A stretch of DNA of 64,000 nucleotides from Nitrospirota bacterium (GCA_027314645.1 DAHVAL010000001.1:139295-203294), one strand, 5' to 3'; positions 17,296-26,859 are shown, numbered from the stretch's first letter. Made by a program: numbers and translations. The notes: a model not told the origin generated them from the sequence alone.

Positions 17296-18701
17296 GCGGA
17301 GCCCACCCCGTGACCATTGTCGGTGGGGGGCTTGCGGGAACCGAGGCGGCCCTGGTTCTGTCCGGCATGAACAGACGGGTCACCCTTTTTGAAATGCGCC
17401 CGGAGTGCCGGACGGGAGCCCATCGCACCGGGAACCTCGGCGAACTCGTCTGTTCCAACTCCCTGAAATCCATGGATCCCGAAACGGCCCATGGACTCCT
17501 CAAAGAGGAACTTCTCCAAATGGGGTCTCCCGTTCTTTCCGCCGCCCTGTCGGCCCGGATTCCGGGGGGCGGAGCCCTGGTGGTCGACCGGGACCGCTTT
17601 GCGTCGGAGTTGACTGACAGGGTCCAGAACGATCCGAACATCACGCTGGTGCGGGAGCGGGTGGACCGGATTCCGCCGGACCGGCCTCTGGTCCTGGCCA
17701 CGGGTCCCTTGACCCATCCCCTCCTCACAGAGACCCTCCTGGAGCAAATCGGCAGCGACCGCCTTTCCTTCTACGACGCCATCAGTCCCGTGGTGGAGAC
17801 GGATTCGCTCGATCTTTCCGAACTGTTTCGGGGAAACCGCCATGGGACTCCCGGGGAGGGGGACTACCTGAATGTTCCCCTTGACGAACCCGCCTACCGG
17901 GCCTTCTGCGCCGATCTTCTCACGGGGGAGCGGGTCCCTCCCCATGAGGGGGTGGAGGACCGGCCGGAGGTTCTTCGGGCCTTCGAGGCCTGTCAGCCCA
18001 TCGAATCCCTGGCGGAATCCGGTCCGGACACTCTGGCCTTCGGCCCCATGCGGCCTGTGGGGCTCGTCGACCCCTGGACCGGTCGGAGTCCCTTCGCGGT
18101 TGTCCAGCTTCGGGCGGAAAATCGGGAAGAGACGGCCTTCAACCTGGTGGGCTTCCAGACAAAGCTTCGGTATTCCGAGCAGGACAGGATCTTCCGAAAG
18201 CTTCCCGGCTTCGCACATGTCCAGTTTCTCCGTTTCGGATCCCTGCACCGGAACACCTTCCTCGACGCTCCGCGCGTGCTCGGGGCGGATCTCGCCCTCA
18301 AAAAACTTCCAAAGGTTTATCCGACCGGGCAGATGGTCGGGGTCGAGGGGTACACCGAATCGATCGCCTTGGGGCATCTGACGGCCCTGTTTCTGTCCTC
18401 AGACTCCCCCGATTCGCTTCCTCCCCCGACGACTGCCGTCGGGGCCCTCCTTCGAGCGCTCATCCCTTCGGCTTACCGCCGTCCCGATGACGCCCCGGCC
18501 CTGGGGGAAACGGCCCCTTTCTCCCCGGTGAACCTCCACTTCGGCCTTTTTCCGCCTCTTCCCGCACGGGTGAAGGGCGGAAAGAGTGAGCGCCGGAGGG
18601 TCCTCGTCGCCCGCGCCAGACGGGATTTCGAAGGGTGGTGGGAGAGTGTCGCGGGATCGGGCCATGCGGCGGACCGAAGGGCCCGTCCGGCGGGAGGATA
18701 A
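17292..18701 (+). CDS. trmFO: Methylenetetrahydrofolate-tRNA (uracil-5-)-methyltransferase
   Basis: FAD- and folate-dependent enzyme that makes the T54 ribothymidine of tRNA. The FAD-binding motif is VGGGLAGTEAA, followed by FEMRPECRTGAH and the NLGELVCSNSLKSM segment that is diagnostic for TrmFO over GidA; YDAISPVVETDSLD and PTGQMVGVEGYTESIA are further conserved blocks. Length 469 residues. The GTG start overlaps the topA stop by four bases. The order topA-trmFO-xerC is the arrangement known from Firmicutes. Confidence 0.95.
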   Translation: MSGAHPVTIVGGGLAGTEAALVLSGMNRRVTLFEMRPECRTGAHRTGNLGELVCSNSLKSMDPETAHGLLKEELLQMGSPVLSAALSARIPGGGALVVDRDRFASELTDRVQNDPNITLVRERVDRIPPDRPLVLATGPLTHPLLTETLLEQIGSDRLSFYDAISPVVETDSLDLSELFRGNRHGTPGEGDYLNVPLDEPAYRAFCADLLTGERVPPHEGVEDRPEVLRAFEACQPIESLAESGPDTLAFGPMRPVGLVDPWTGRSPFAVVQLRAENREETAFNLVGFQTKLRYSEQDRIFRKLPGFAHVQFLRFGSLHRNTFLDAPRVLGADLALKKLPKVYPTGQMVGVEGYTESIALGHLTALFLSSDSPDSLPPPTTAVGALLRALIPSAYRRPDDAPALGETAPFSPVNLHFGLFPPLPARVKGGKSERRRVLVARARRDFEGWWESVAGSGHAADRRARPAGG

Positions 18702-18704
18702 TCC

Positions 18705-19673
18705 ATGGGAGGGTCCGGGTCGGGAGAACGGAAGAGCGACCGCGAACGCCGGGAAATCGGTCCCCGGCTGATCAAAGATCCCCTGTTTTCCCTCTATCGG
18801 CGTCACCTCATTCTGTCAGGGAGGTCTCCCCAGACGCTCGAATCCGTCGATCGCGACCTCGCCCTCTTCGCGGGGCTGATGGGGGCCGCCTTTCGAAACG
18901 AAGAAGGGTTTTTCTGGGAGTCTCTGGACCGTCCTCGGGCCGTCCGTTTCGTGAAACGCCTTCATGAACGGGAGTACGCTCCTTCGAGCATCGCCCGGAT
19001 TCTTTCGAATCTTCGGGGATTTTACCGTTTTCTCAAGAAAAACGGGCATATGCAGGAGGATCCCTTCCGTCTGGTCAGGGGACCCAAGGTTCCGCGAAAG
19101 CTTCCGGCGGTTCTTTCCGAAGAGGAGGCGTCCACTCTCGTGTCCTCTCCTTCTTCCGGTCCGGCGAATCTTGTGTCCCTGAGGGACCGGGCGATGCTGG
19201 AGCTTTTCTACGAGAGCGGTGTCCGCCTTTCCGAGCTTTGCAGGATGCGGTGGGAGGACTTCCAGACGGGGAACGGCGCCCTCCTTGTGCACGGAAAAGG
19301 CGGAAAGGATCGGACGGTTCCGGTGGTGGGGATGGCCTTGGCCTCTCTGGGACGCTACCTGAAGGAGCGGCTCGAGGGAGGAAGGATTCCTGCCGGGGCT
19401 CCGCTCTTCGCCGATCGGGAGGGAGGAAGCCTGTCGGTATGGCAGGTCGGGAGGATTGTGAGAAAGCGGGCTCGGGAGTCGGGGCTTGCGCATCGGGCCA
19501 CTCCCCACGTCCTCCGCCATTCCTGCGCGACGCACCTGTTGAACCGCGAGGCCGATCTCCGGGAGATCCAGGCCCTTTTGGGCCATGCCTCGCTGGGGAC
19601 CACCCAGCGCTATCTCCATACGGGATTGGAAGAGCTTGCCCGAAAGCTCGCCAAGGCCCGGGAGAAGCCCTGA
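18705..19673 (+). CDS. xerC: Tyrosine recombinase XerC/XerD type
   Basis: Chromosome dimer resolution recombinase of 322 residues. The N-terminal SAM-like DNA-binding domain starts near LYRRHLILSGRSPQT, and the catalytic set is complete: arginine in SGVRLSELCRM, lysine in GKGGKDRTVP, HVLRHSCATHLL, LLGHASLGTTQ and the nucleophile tyrosine in RYLH. It follows trmFO by three bases. XerC is preferred over XerD from the gene order only. Confidence 0.92.
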   Translation: MGGSGSGERKSDRERREIGPRLIKDPLFSLYRRHLILSGRSPQTLESVDRDLALFAGLMGAAFRNEEGFFWESLDRPRAVRFVKRLHEREYAPSSIARILSNLRGFYRFLKKNGHMQEDPFRLVRGPKVPRKLPAVLSEEEASTLVSSPSSGPANLVSLRDRAMLELFYESGVRLSELCRMRWEDFQTGNGALLVHGKGGKDRTVPVVGMALASLGRYLKERLEGGRIPAGAPLFADREGGSLSVWQVGRIVRKRARESGLAHRATPHVLRHSCATHLLNREADLREIQALLGHASLGTTQRYLHTGLEELARKLAKAREKP

Positions 19674-19701
19674 GGGATATTCACCAACAACCGGAGCATG
19701 C

Positions 19702-20568
19702 ATGGACACTGTCCAGGAAAAGGCCCAGGTCCTGATCGACGCCCTTCCCTATATCCGGACCTTCCACGGGAAGACCTTCGTCATCAAATTCGGAGGAAGC
19801 GCCTTAAGCGGCGGAGGAGAGGAAAGTCTCTCCTTCGCGCAAGATCTTGTTCTTCTCCAGCATATCGGAATCCGTCCGGTCGTGATTCATGGGGGCGGTC
19901 CCCAGATTTCCTCCCTGATGGGCCGTTTGGGGATGAGCCCCGAATTTGTCGACGGGGTCCGGGTGACGGGGAGCGATGCCATGGAGGTGGTGGAAATGGT
20001 TCTCACCGGGCGCATCAACCGGGAAATCGTGACCATGGTTCACCGCTATGGGGGCCGGGCGGTCGGGCTGTCCGGGAGGGATGCCGGGTTTCTTGTGGGC
20101 GAGCGGAAAACCCATTCCGGGCGCGACTTGGGACATGTGGGAAAGATCCTGACCGTGAATCCCGAAATTCTCGATCTTCTCGACCGGAATCGCTTCATTC
20201 CCATCGTGGCCCCGGTCGGAGTCACGGAGGACGGCGCTCCCCTTAATATCAATGCGGATGAGGCGGCGGCGGTGATCGCCGGATCCCTCAAGGCGGAAAA
20301 GCTGATCATGATGACGAACACGGGGGGGGTTCTGGATGATAAGGGAGAGCTTCTTCCGTCGCTTGACCGGAAGGAGATCCTCTCTCTGATCGAGCGCGGC
20401 ATCATTGCGGGGGGCATGGTTCCCAAGATGGAAGGATGCCTTCGCGCCCTGTCGGAAGGGGTGGGGAAGGTCCACGTGATCGACGGACGGATCCCCCATG
20501 CCCTGCTTCTCGAAATTTTCACCCCCGAAGGGGTCGGGACCGAGATTATCCGGAGTGCCGGGTCATGA
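19702..20568 (+). CDS. argB: Acetylglutamate kinase
   Basis: Phosphorylates N-acetylglutamate in arginine (and ornithine) synthesis. The 288 residues show the amino-acid kinase pattern: FVIKFGGSAL, VVIHGGGPQI, RVTGSDAMEVVEMVL, NINADEAAAVIAG, and GGMVPKMEGCLRAL near the C-terminus. The start ATG was picked to begin just before the conserved ALPYIRTFHGKT block. The next lipoprotein gene starts on its stop (ATGA). Confidence 0.95.
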   Translation: MDTVQEKAQVLIDALPYIRTFHGKTFVIKFGGSALSGGGEESLSFAQDLVLLQHIGIRPVVIHGGGPQISSLMGRLGMSPEFVDGVRVTGSDAMEVVEMVLTGRINREIVTMVHRYGGRAVGLSGRDAGFLVGERKTHSGRDLGHVGKILTVNPEILDLLDRNRFIPIVAPVGVTEDGAPLNINADEAAAVIAGSLKAEKLIMMTNTGGVLDDKGELLPSLDRKEILSLIERGIIAGGMVPKMEGCLRALSEGVGKVHVIDGRIPHALLLEIFTPEGVGTEIIRSAGS

Positions 20569-21074
20569 CCGTCCGGGGAACCGGCCGTGCCTTCGGAGGA
20601 CTCCTCCTTGGAGGGCTCCTTTTTTCCTGCACTCCCCATGAAAATCCGCCCCCTGTTCTTGGATCGATCCTTGGCAAGCACGTTCTGAGGATCGATTCGG
20701 GAGGCTCCTTGGCGCAGCGATCGACCGTTCCCGTCCTCGCCGTCCACGTGTCGATCAAAAATCCCGGCCCCGAGGTGCGGCTCCTGGGATACCGGTACGA
20801 AACCTCTCATGGAATCGTCTCCGAAGCCCTGATGGACCGCCGTCTTGTCGAAGCCAGCCGTTCCCGGCTCGGGAGGCTGGTGCGGCTGGGGCTTCCGACG
20901 GTGTTTCCGGCGAATTCCACGACCGCGGGTTGGGTGTTTTTCAAGACGAACGATGATTTAGGGAGGCTTCATCTCTCCCTTCGGGATGTCTACGGCCGCT
21001 TTTCGGCGCTCTATGTGGACATGAAATCAGGTCTTCTGCCCCCGTCCCCGGGGAAACCCTCCACGCGGCCTTGA
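20565..21074 (+). CDS. Hypothetical lipoprotein
   Basis: A 169-residue protein with a signal peptide of glycine and leucine (GGLLLGGLL) and lipobox LFSC (C22), followed by a proline-rich linker. The mature part has beta-rich character ([49 protein letters not shown]), suggesting an Ig-like or DUF4352-like fold, but no family is certain. Its ATG overlaps the argB stop and dut follows by 13 bases. Confidence 0.7.
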   Translation: MTVRGTGRAFGGLLLGGLLFSCTPHENPPPVLGSILGKHVLRIDSGGSLAQRSTVPVLAVHVSIKNPGPEVRLLGYRYETSHGIVSEALMDRRLVEASRSRLGRLVRLGLPTVFPANSTTAGWVFFKTNDDLGRLHLSLRDVYGRFSALYVDMKSGLLPPSPGKPSTRP

Positions 21075-21087
21075 CAGGACAAAGAGG

Positions 21088-21549
21088 ATGGCACAAAAAA
21101 CAGTGATTCAGGTCATGCTTGTGGGACCCGGCGGGGAGAAGTTCCTTCCCTCCTATGCCACTCCAGGCTCAGCGGGGCTCGATCTCCGGGCGGCTGTTCC
21201 CGACCCGGTCACGCTTTCTCCGGGAGACCGCCTCCTGGTTCCGACGGGAATCGCCATCGACATTCGGGATCCGGAGCTTGTGGGGGTGGTGGCCTCCCGC
21301 TCCGGCCTGTCCCTTCGTCATGGGATCCGGGTCGCCCAAGGGATCGGGGTGATCGATTCCGATTACCATGGGGAGATCGGGGTCATCCTCGCCAATGACG
21401 GGCATGCGCCCTATATCGTTTCTCCGGGGGACCGGATCGCCCAGCTTCTCTTTTTGCCTGTGAAAACGGTTGAATTACGGGTTGTGGACAGCTTTGTGGA
21501 AGGAACGGTTCGGGGAGAGGGAGGATTCGGTCATACCGGCAGGGCCTGA
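21088..21549 (+). CDS. dut: dUTP pyrophosphatase
   Basis: Hydrolyses dUTP to dUMP, keeping uracil out of DNA and feeding thymidylate synthesis. The five trimeric dUTPase motifs are present: [28 protein letters not shown] with the catalytic aspartate, GDRIAQLLF and the flexible [10 protein letters not shown] (usual form GFGSTG). Length 153 residues. The last 75 bases overlap the convergent propeller gene on the other strand. Confidence 0.95.
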   Translation: MAQKTVIQVMLVGPGGEKFLPSYATPGSAGLDLRAAVPDPVTLSPGDRLLVPTGIAIDIRDPELVGVVASRSGLSLRHGIRVAQGIGVIDSDYHGEIGVILANDGHAPYIVSPGDRIAQLLFLPVKTVELRVVDSFVEGTVRGEGGFGHTGRA

Positions 21550-23058
21550 CGTCGACAGAATCCCGTGTTCCGGCGCGACATTCGCAAGGGGAACCGCCAC
21601 GATCCAGTCCCAGGAATTGGCGAGGTACGCCGTTCCTCCAACGATGGTCGGGCTGACGAGCCCCATGCGTCCCCCCACCTTGAGCCGCCCTGTTTCATGC
21701 CCCGTCCGGGGGTTGAGCCGGTAAAGGCTGTCGCCGCCTGCGATATAGAGGTCCCCGTCATGGAAGGTTGGAGCGCTCCGGCCGGCCGAAATCCTCTTCC
21801 ATGTCCAGAGACGGCGGCCAGTATGAAGATCCAGGGCCACATAAGCTCCGGTGACAGGGGATCCCACGTAGGCCACCCCCTTCATGATAAGGGGCACTCC
21901 CCCCTTGAATGCGGGAGGCGCGGCACCGCGATCGGTGGAGGCGGTCCAGATCGGACGTCCCGTGACCGCATCGAAGGCCCGGATCACCGGCCTTAAGGTC
22001 GTCTGTCCATGACGGACCTTCGGACGCGTCACCGTGTCCATGACGACCACCCCTTCTCCCACGGCGGGGCTGACATCCCCCATGCCGGTGTTTGCAGCTC
22101 CCGGAATCGTTCCCTTCCAGAGAACCCTTCCGGATTTCGCCTCGAGGCAGTACAGCCGGGGAGGGGCCGCCATCGCCACGTAGAGGCGTCCCTTTTGGTA
22201 GGCGGGGCTCGACATGTTGTCGTTGCCCCCAAGACGGCGCTTCCAGAGCTGTCGGCCGGTCATTCTGTCCAAGGCATGGACCGTTCCGGACCCGGTGGCG
22301 AAATACAGGACATCCCCATGAATGGCCGGGGTGGGCATGGCCTCTCCGACCGATTTGAAGGACCAGAGAAGGCGTCCGGTCTTCCGGTCAAGGGCGAAGA
22401 TTCCGTTGTAGCTGACATCCATCCCTCTGACCGCGCTTCCAGTCCGGGCGAAGGAGATCACGTTGGAGAAGTTGAATCCGACCCCTCCCGCCGCCAGATA
22501 GACAGACCGGCCCGCAACAAGGGGATTTCCCATGAGGTGGTTCCCGACAGGGCTTGTTCTCCAGATCAATTGACCGGTCCGCGCATTGAGGGCATAAGCG
22601 AACATGTCGTCGCTTTCCGCAAACACGACTCCTCCCGCCACGGAAACCCCCAGAGCGTTCCCGTAAAACTGGGTTTGAACCGCTCCCGCTTCCGTTTCTC
22701 CGTAGACGGCCGTTCCATAGGATTTTCCCCGCTCGAGGGGCCAGGCTCGGGCTTCGGCGAACCGCCAGAAGACCCCTCGCCGAAACCATTCAGGGGCGTT
22801 GGGAAGAACATCGATGGAGGCATTGTGATCGGGGGACTGGTTCATCTGGAGCCAGCTTTTTGCCCCAAACCCGGAATCGTCCCCGACGGGGGCGTTCTGG
22901 GGAAGGTAGACCCGGGAGAACGGTCCCCCGGGAGAAACGGGAACAGCCCATTCGCTGCGCCCATTCCCGGATCGGACACCTGCCTTGGAGGCGCCCGGGA
23001 GACACATCGTTCCCATCACGAGCAAGGAAAGAAGGAGAAAGTGGGAGGGACGGATCAT
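21475..23058 (-). CDS. PQQ-binding-like beta-propeller protein, exported
   Basis: A 527-residue protein with a signal peptide ([20 protein letters not shown]) and about seven propeller blades of the PQQ/pyrrolo-quinoline type, visible as [78 protein letters not shown] and RLNPRTG. No dehydrogenase active-site acid or vicinal cysteine pair is apparent, so it may be a structural or assembly propeller (BamB-like) rather than an alcohol dehydrogenase. It lies 40 bases after the desaturase gene and its 3' end overlaps dut. Confidence 0.85.
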   Translation of the reverse strand: MIRPSHFLLLSLLVMGTMCLPGASKAGVRSGNGRSEWAVPVSPGGPFSRVYLPQNAPVGDDSGFGAKSWLQMNQSPDHNASIDVLPNAPEWFRRGVFWRFAEARAWPLERGKSYGTAVYGETEAGAVQTQFYGNALGVSVAGGVVFAESDDMFAYALNARTGQLIWRTSPVGNHLMGNPLVAGRSVYLAAGGVGFNFSNVISFARTGSAVRGMDVSYNGIFALDRKTGRLLWSFKSVGEAMPTPAIHGDVLYFATGSGTVHALDRMTGRQLWKRRLGGNDNMSSPAYQKGRLYVAMAAPPRLYCLEAKSGRVLWKGTIPGAANTGMGDVSPAVGEGVVVMDTVTRPKVRHGQTTLRPVIRAFDAVTGRPIWTASTDRGAAPPAFKGGVPLIMKGVAYVGSPVTGAYVALDLHTGRRLWTWKRISAGRSAPTFHDGDLYIAGGDSLYRLNPRTGHETGRLKVGGRMGLVSPTIVGGTAYLANSWDWIVAVPLANVAPEHGILSTSGPAGMTESSLSPNRSFHKAVHNP

Positions 23059-23098
23059 CGAACGGTCCTTTCAGCCCGATGCGGCCCCGAATCGATCG

Positions 23099-23953
23099 TC
23101 AGGCGACGTCTTCGATGGTGGGAATGCGAAGGATCGCCATCATCCGTGCGATGGACTCCTCGATGGGACGGGCCAATTCCGCCAGCCGTTCACCCGTCCT
23201 CCGGAGTTGCCGCATCAGGACCTTCTGGGGAAGGATGCGGTCGTAACCCGGGGCTTCCCGAGCCATGAGAATGGCCCGGCGGCGGTAATCCTGCATGGTG
23301 TTGTGGAGCGGCATTTTGTAGTGCAGGGTCACCTCCTCGATCAGAGGGAGGACCTTTTCGCCGTACGCTTCAATGAAAGCTTCCACCATGTTGCAGAAAA
23401 ATCCAAAATGGCGGGATTCGTCCTTTGTGAGAAAAATAAGCAGGCGATTCAAGACGGGTTCCTCCACCACCCTGGAAAGGCTTTGGTAGTAAAGTTGGGT
23501 CGCCTTTTCCTGGAGAAGGGTGTAGGTGAACACCTGGACCGGGTTTGAAAAACCGATGCTGAAGGGTTTTCTGTTCTCGATGATCAGCTTTTCCTCGAGG
23601 CGGTCGCGATCCGGTTCGATTCCGGCGTGGTATTGGTAGAGGGCCAACGCCTGGGCGTGCCGGTCCTCCTCGAGACCCCACCGAACGGTGAAGTGGAAGA
23701 GCTCCCGGTTGTGAAGAGACTGGGTAATATCCTCGGCTTCGATGGGGAAAAGAGACTGGTATTCGGCGAAGTACCCGGGGAGATGATCCTCCACGTAGGT
23801 GACGAATTCAACCGCATCCTTTTGGCCCTGCGTAAGAAGATCGGGGCGCAGCTCTTCCCAATGAAGCGATTTGAAGCGGTTCCAGTTTGAATCATCGGCG
23901 AGCCGATTATAGCTATCCACATGAAGCCTAAGTTTTGCGAGCGGCAGTTGCAC
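23099..23953 (-). CDS. Ferritin-like acyl-ACP desaturase family protein
   Basis: A di-iron protein of about 285 residues. The iron-ligand pairs are the first EEDRHAQAL block (with HFTVRWGLEEDRH) and the second KDESRHFGFF block, the spacing of the soluble acyl-ACP desaturase fold. It probably introduces a double bond into fatty-acyl chains; R2-like oxidases are an alternative. Start choice: the frame runs up to a TTG at 24049, but a perfect TATAAT lies only nine bases before it, so the GTG at 23953, which has AAGGGA eight bases upstream, is preferred; another GTG lies at 24007. Confidence 0.75.
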   Translation of the reverse strand: MQLPLAKLRLHVDSYNRLADDSNWNRFKSLHWEELRPDLLTQGQKDAVEFVTYVEDHLPGYFAEYQSLFPIEAEDITQSLHNRELFHFTVRWGLEEDRHAQALALYQYHAGIEPDRDRLEEKLIIENRKPFSIGFSNPVQVFTYTLLQEKATQLYYQSLSRVVEEPVLNRLLIFLTKDESRHFGFFCNMVEAFIEAYGEKVLPLIEEVTLHYKMPLHNTMQDYRRRAILMAREAPGYDRILPQKVLMRQLRRTGERLAELARPIEESIARMMAILRIPTIEDVA

Positions 23954-24057
23954 TCTTTTGTTCCCTTCGTGAATAAAAACACGTGAATTCCGCTTGTGTT
24001 CCCACACGGAAAGTTTGTCATGATTTCTAAATTGAATAAAAAAACACAATGGATCTA

Positions 24058-24063
24058 ATTATA
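24058..24063 (-). promoter_or_regulatory. Consensus -10 box upstream of the desaturase gene
   Basis: On the minus strand the sequence reads TATAAT in an AT-rich stretch. A TTGATG lies 20 bases further upstream, a longer spacing than the usual 17, so the -35 element is weak. The predicted transcription start falls near 24051. Confidence 0.55.
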
Positions 24064-24354
24064 CTCTTCGGAAAATAAAAATGCATCAATAGGGAGGGTG
24101 TCGCTCAAATCGATGGGTATGGCCGAGACTTACGCGGAAGGATCAGGATTTCTTCCTGTTTCCGAGGGTCCAAATCTGGACTCCCGGGGGGGAGGGTCGG
24201 GGGATCGGAGACGGCCAAATTCCTGGAGAAGAAGCACGCCTCTGCAGCCATGGGCCTTTTTTCTATTAAATTCCATGGATGGAAGGTGAAGGAGGGCCAT
24301 TTGGAACGGAAATTTTTCCGGATTTCCGGAGGACCTTTTAGGGGTGGGCTCTCA
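24064..24354. other. Intergenic region without a convincing gene
   Basis: About 290 bases between the end of olsA and the desaturase promoter, unusually AT-rich near the promoter. Short open frames here on both strands lack ribosome-binding sites and family features. No clear terminator for the ols genes was seen. Confidence 0.5.
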
Positions 24355-25122
24355 TCAAATGAGCCGTGCTTTGATGGAGGTCCATGCTTTTCGGGCAAGC
24401 TCTTTTCTTGTATGCCCACCGGCAAGGATGGGATCGAGCAGATCCACCCGGGCGGTAATGCGCGGCTCTCCTAAGGTCCTCCAGAACGAGCGGGCAAAAC
24501 TTTCGTTGCCTGTATAGGACACGGGGGCGGAAGACCCGGAGGTGTCCGCAATGTATCGAAGACAGAGGGGAAGAACCGGTTTGCCGGAGGCGATGCAGAC
24601 CTCGAAGATTCCGGTGCGGAAAGGAAGGAGACGATCTCCGGTCGTCGTCGTCCCCTCGGGAAAGAGGCACACGGAGAGGTCATTTTCGAGCAGAGTCCGG
24701 GTGAACTGGAGCGTTCCGTGAAAGGACGAGAGCCGCCTCCGTTGAATGAAAAGGGTGCCCGCCTCACGGGCGGAAGATCCGATCAGGGGCCAGAGGGAGA
24801 TCTCTTGCTTGGCAATGAATCGTGTGGGAAAGAGGGACCGGATGACGAGGATGTCCATCCATGAAATATGGTTGGAGACCATGAGGTACGCCCCGACATC
24901 GGGGCGTTCCCCTGAAAGCGCCACCTCCACGCCCAAAAGGGAAAGGAGGTCTCTGCACCAGCGTGAAAGAGGATCAGGCCCAGCCTTTCCGGTGTTTTTG
25001 GAAACGAAGAGCCCCCGGGCCAGATGGGCCGCGGCCCGGATCCCCCGCACGCTTCTTTTCGGAATGGAGAGCCCCCGGTCCATCGGGCCTGGGGGTCCGG
25101 CGATCGTGGGGAGCGAACTCAT
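24355..25122 (-). CDS. olsA: 1-acyl-glycerol-3-phosphate / lyso-ornithine lipid acyltransferase
   Basis: A 255-residue PlsC-family acyltransferase. The catalytic HX4D box is H85-D90 in SNHISWMD, followed by the FIAKQEISLWPLIG and substrate-binding FPEGTTT motifs, and VLPLCLRYI. Its ATG overlaps the stop of the upstream GNAT-type gene (ATGA), which is the olsB-olsA arrangement for ornithine lipids: OlsA adds the second acyl chain to lyso-ornithine lipid. A role in phosphatidic acid synthesis cannot be excluded. Confidence 0.8.
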   Translation of the reverse strand: MSSLPTIAGPPGPMDRGLSIPKRSVRGIRAAAHLARGLFVSKNTGKAGPDPLSRWCRDLLSLLGVEVALSGERPDVGAYLMVSNHISWMDILVIRSLFPTRFIAKQEISLWPLIGSSAREAGTLFIQRRRLSSFHGTLQFTRTLLENDLSVCLFPEGTTTTGDRLLPFRTGIFEVCIASGKPVLPLCLRYIADTSGSSAPVSYTGNESFARSFWRTLGEPRITARVDLLDPILAGGHTRKELARKAWTSIKARLI

Positions 25123-25901
25123 AACGACCGGTCATTCTCCGGGACATGCCGGAAGAAGTGGCGGACGTAGCGTCCCTTCATCGAGAAGATGGGGAGCCAG
25201 ACCGGAAAGTCGGCGGTTTTGAAGACCGGGTCGTGGGACGGGTTTCCGAGGCACCGGGCCCCCAGGCGGAGATAGCCCTTAAGGAGGGGGGGAAGGGCCG
25301 GAATGGCCCCGTTTTCGGAGTCCCTGCGGACGCAGGGGAAAGGGCGATAAGGCGTGACCGGGTCGATGGCGCCCTCCCAGGCTCGGTTCCTGAGATAGGT
25401 CCAGATTCTGTCCGGATCAAGGGCGGGATCGGTCAGATCGACGCTGGCGCACCCGATCAGGAATTCGACCCGTTCCGTCAGAAGTGTCCGGGCCAGAGCC
25501 GACCAAAGGAGCGTGATGACCCCGCCCTGCCGGTAGTCGGGATGAACGCAGGATCGGCCGAGTTCGACCATCCTGGCGCGATAGGGAGCGAGGGGAGCGA
25601 GGTCGAACTCCGTTTCCGTGTACGTGCCTCCCGCTTTCTTGGCCCCCTCCGGGTCAAGGAGGCGGTAGGTTCCGAGGCATTGGCCGGTGCGGGTGTCCGT
25701 GACGATGAGATGCCGGGCAAAGGCATCGAATTGGTCGCACTCGGGAACAATGTCCTCCTCGGGGGTTCCGGGAGGACAAAATCCGAAGGCGAGGGCCCTC
25801 AGCTTTTGAGCCAGAAGAATTTCTGCAGGAGTCGAGGCCCACCCGACGGAAAGGGTGGAATGAACGGATTCAGGCGAAAGGACGGCATTGAGAGGGGTCA
25901 T
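25119..25901 (-). CDS. olsB: L-ornithine N-alpha-acyltransferase
   Basis: A 260-residue GNAT-fold acyltransferase of the OlsB/hemolysin-like family. Conserved blocks are LRALAFGF, DQFDAFARHLIVTD, LGTYRLL, VELGRSCVHPDYRQGGVITLLW, FLIGCASV and the C-terminal KGYLRLGARCLGNPSHDPVFKTADFPVWL. It joins a 3-hydroxyacyl chain from ACP to ornithine. A GGGAG site precedes the ATG. The following olsA completes the two-step route to ornithine lipid, a phosphorus-free membrane lipid. Confidence 0.82.
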   Translation of the reverse strand: MTPLNAVLSPESVHSTLSVGWASTPAEILLAQKLRALAFGFCPPGTPEEDIVPECDQFDAFARHLIVTDTRTGQCLGTYRLLDPEGAKKAGGTYTETEFDLAPLAPYRARMVELGRSCVHPDYRQGGVITLLWSALARTLLTERVEFLIGCASVDLTDPALDPDRIWTYLRNRAWEGAIDPVTPYRPFPCVRRDSENGAIPALPPLLKGYLRLGARCLGNPSHDPVFKTADFPVWLPIFSMKGRYVRHFFRHVPENDRSL

Positions 25902-26202
25902 GGGAAACTCCCTTGAAGGGTGGATGATCCATCTCGGGCAGAATAGGTGTTCAAAATGACAGGAAGGTCTTTCGATTGTTACGAATGAGGGACAATCGGG
26001 GGGAGGGAGCCGAACGCCTCCCGTTGAAAGGTCGTCCGGGATCCAGTCCGGGCCTGGGAGAGAGGAGAAACCCTTCCAGGTCCGGGAAATCGGGAACGGG
26101 GATTCTCTTCACGCAGAGGGTCGGGAGGCCCGGGTGTCAGGGAAGAAGAGAGGCCGGGGACATGAGGGCTCTTTGGCGCCCTGGGGGGTGAAGCTGTCGG
26201 CT
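25902..26202. other. Intergenic region between olsB and a reductase gene
   Basis: About 300 bases. It should contain the olsBA promoter on the minus strand, but no clear sigma-70 pair was found. A short GGGAGG/CCTCCC inverted repeat lies near 26000. Open frames on the plus strand here lack any supporting feature. Confidence 0.45.
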
Positions 26203-26859
26203 TCAGGAGAGGGAGAAGGTCCGTTTCAAAAATATGTGCGTGCCCCGCTCACCTTTGACCGATTCTATGCATTCGTAACCCAGGGAAGGCAAATCCAGGC
26301 CGCGCCACAGCGACTCTCCTGAGCCCAGCAATACCGGCCGGAGAACAAGGTGCACCTCATCGATCAACCTCTCGAGCAGGTACTGGCGGATGATCCCGAC
26401 TCCTCCTCCGACGCGGATGTCCCGGCCTTTGGCCGCCCGTTTCGCCTGTTCCAAGGCCGAATGGATCCCGTCGTTCACGAAAAAAAATTCCGTGTCTCCC
26501 TCCATCTGGAGCGGAGGCCGCGGATAATTTGTCAGGACGAACACCGGCGTGTGAAAGGGGGGGTCCTTTCCCCACCATCCTTTCCAGGTCTCATCGGGCC
26601 ACGGTCCACGGATGGGACCGAACATGTTGCGTCCGAGGATCCAGGCCCCGACTTCTTCAAAGCCTTGTTGCGCGAAGGTATTGTCGATGCCGGTTTCTCC
26701 TCCGTCCATACCGTTTATTTTCCGCCAGACCTGGGTGGGGAAAAACCACTTCATCAGCTCCTGGCCGCCGAGTCCGATCGGATTATCGAGATCCTGACAA
26801 AGGCCGGACCCGAATCCGTCTAATGAGACGGCAAAGTTTCTTACCTGAATTTTCGGCAC
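26203..26859 (-). CDS. Dihydrofolate reductase-family (RibD C-terminal-like) protein
   Basis: A 218-residue protein of the RibD_C/DHFR-like reductase family. It starts KIQVRNFAVSLDGFGSG, contains AWILGRNMFGP, PVFVLTNYPRPP and the NADPH-binding IRVGGGVGIIRQYLLERLIDEVHLVLRPVLLGSG. The GTG start at 26859 has AAGGAGGAAG directly upstream. Such proteins are common in accessory stress-type clusters and their substrate is usually unknown. It follows a broken VOC-family gene. Confidence 0.85.
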   Translation of the reverse strand: MPKIQVRNFAVSLDGFGSGLCQDLDNPIGLGGQELMKWFFPTQVWRKINGMDGGETGIDNTFAQQGFEEVGAWILGRNMFGPIRGPWPDETWKGWWGKDPPFHTPVFVLTNYPRPPLQMEGDTEFFFVNDGIHSALEQAKRAAKGRDIRVGGGVGIIRQYLLERLIDEVHLVLRPVLLGSGESLWRGLDLPSLGYECIESVKGERGTHIFLKRTFSLS

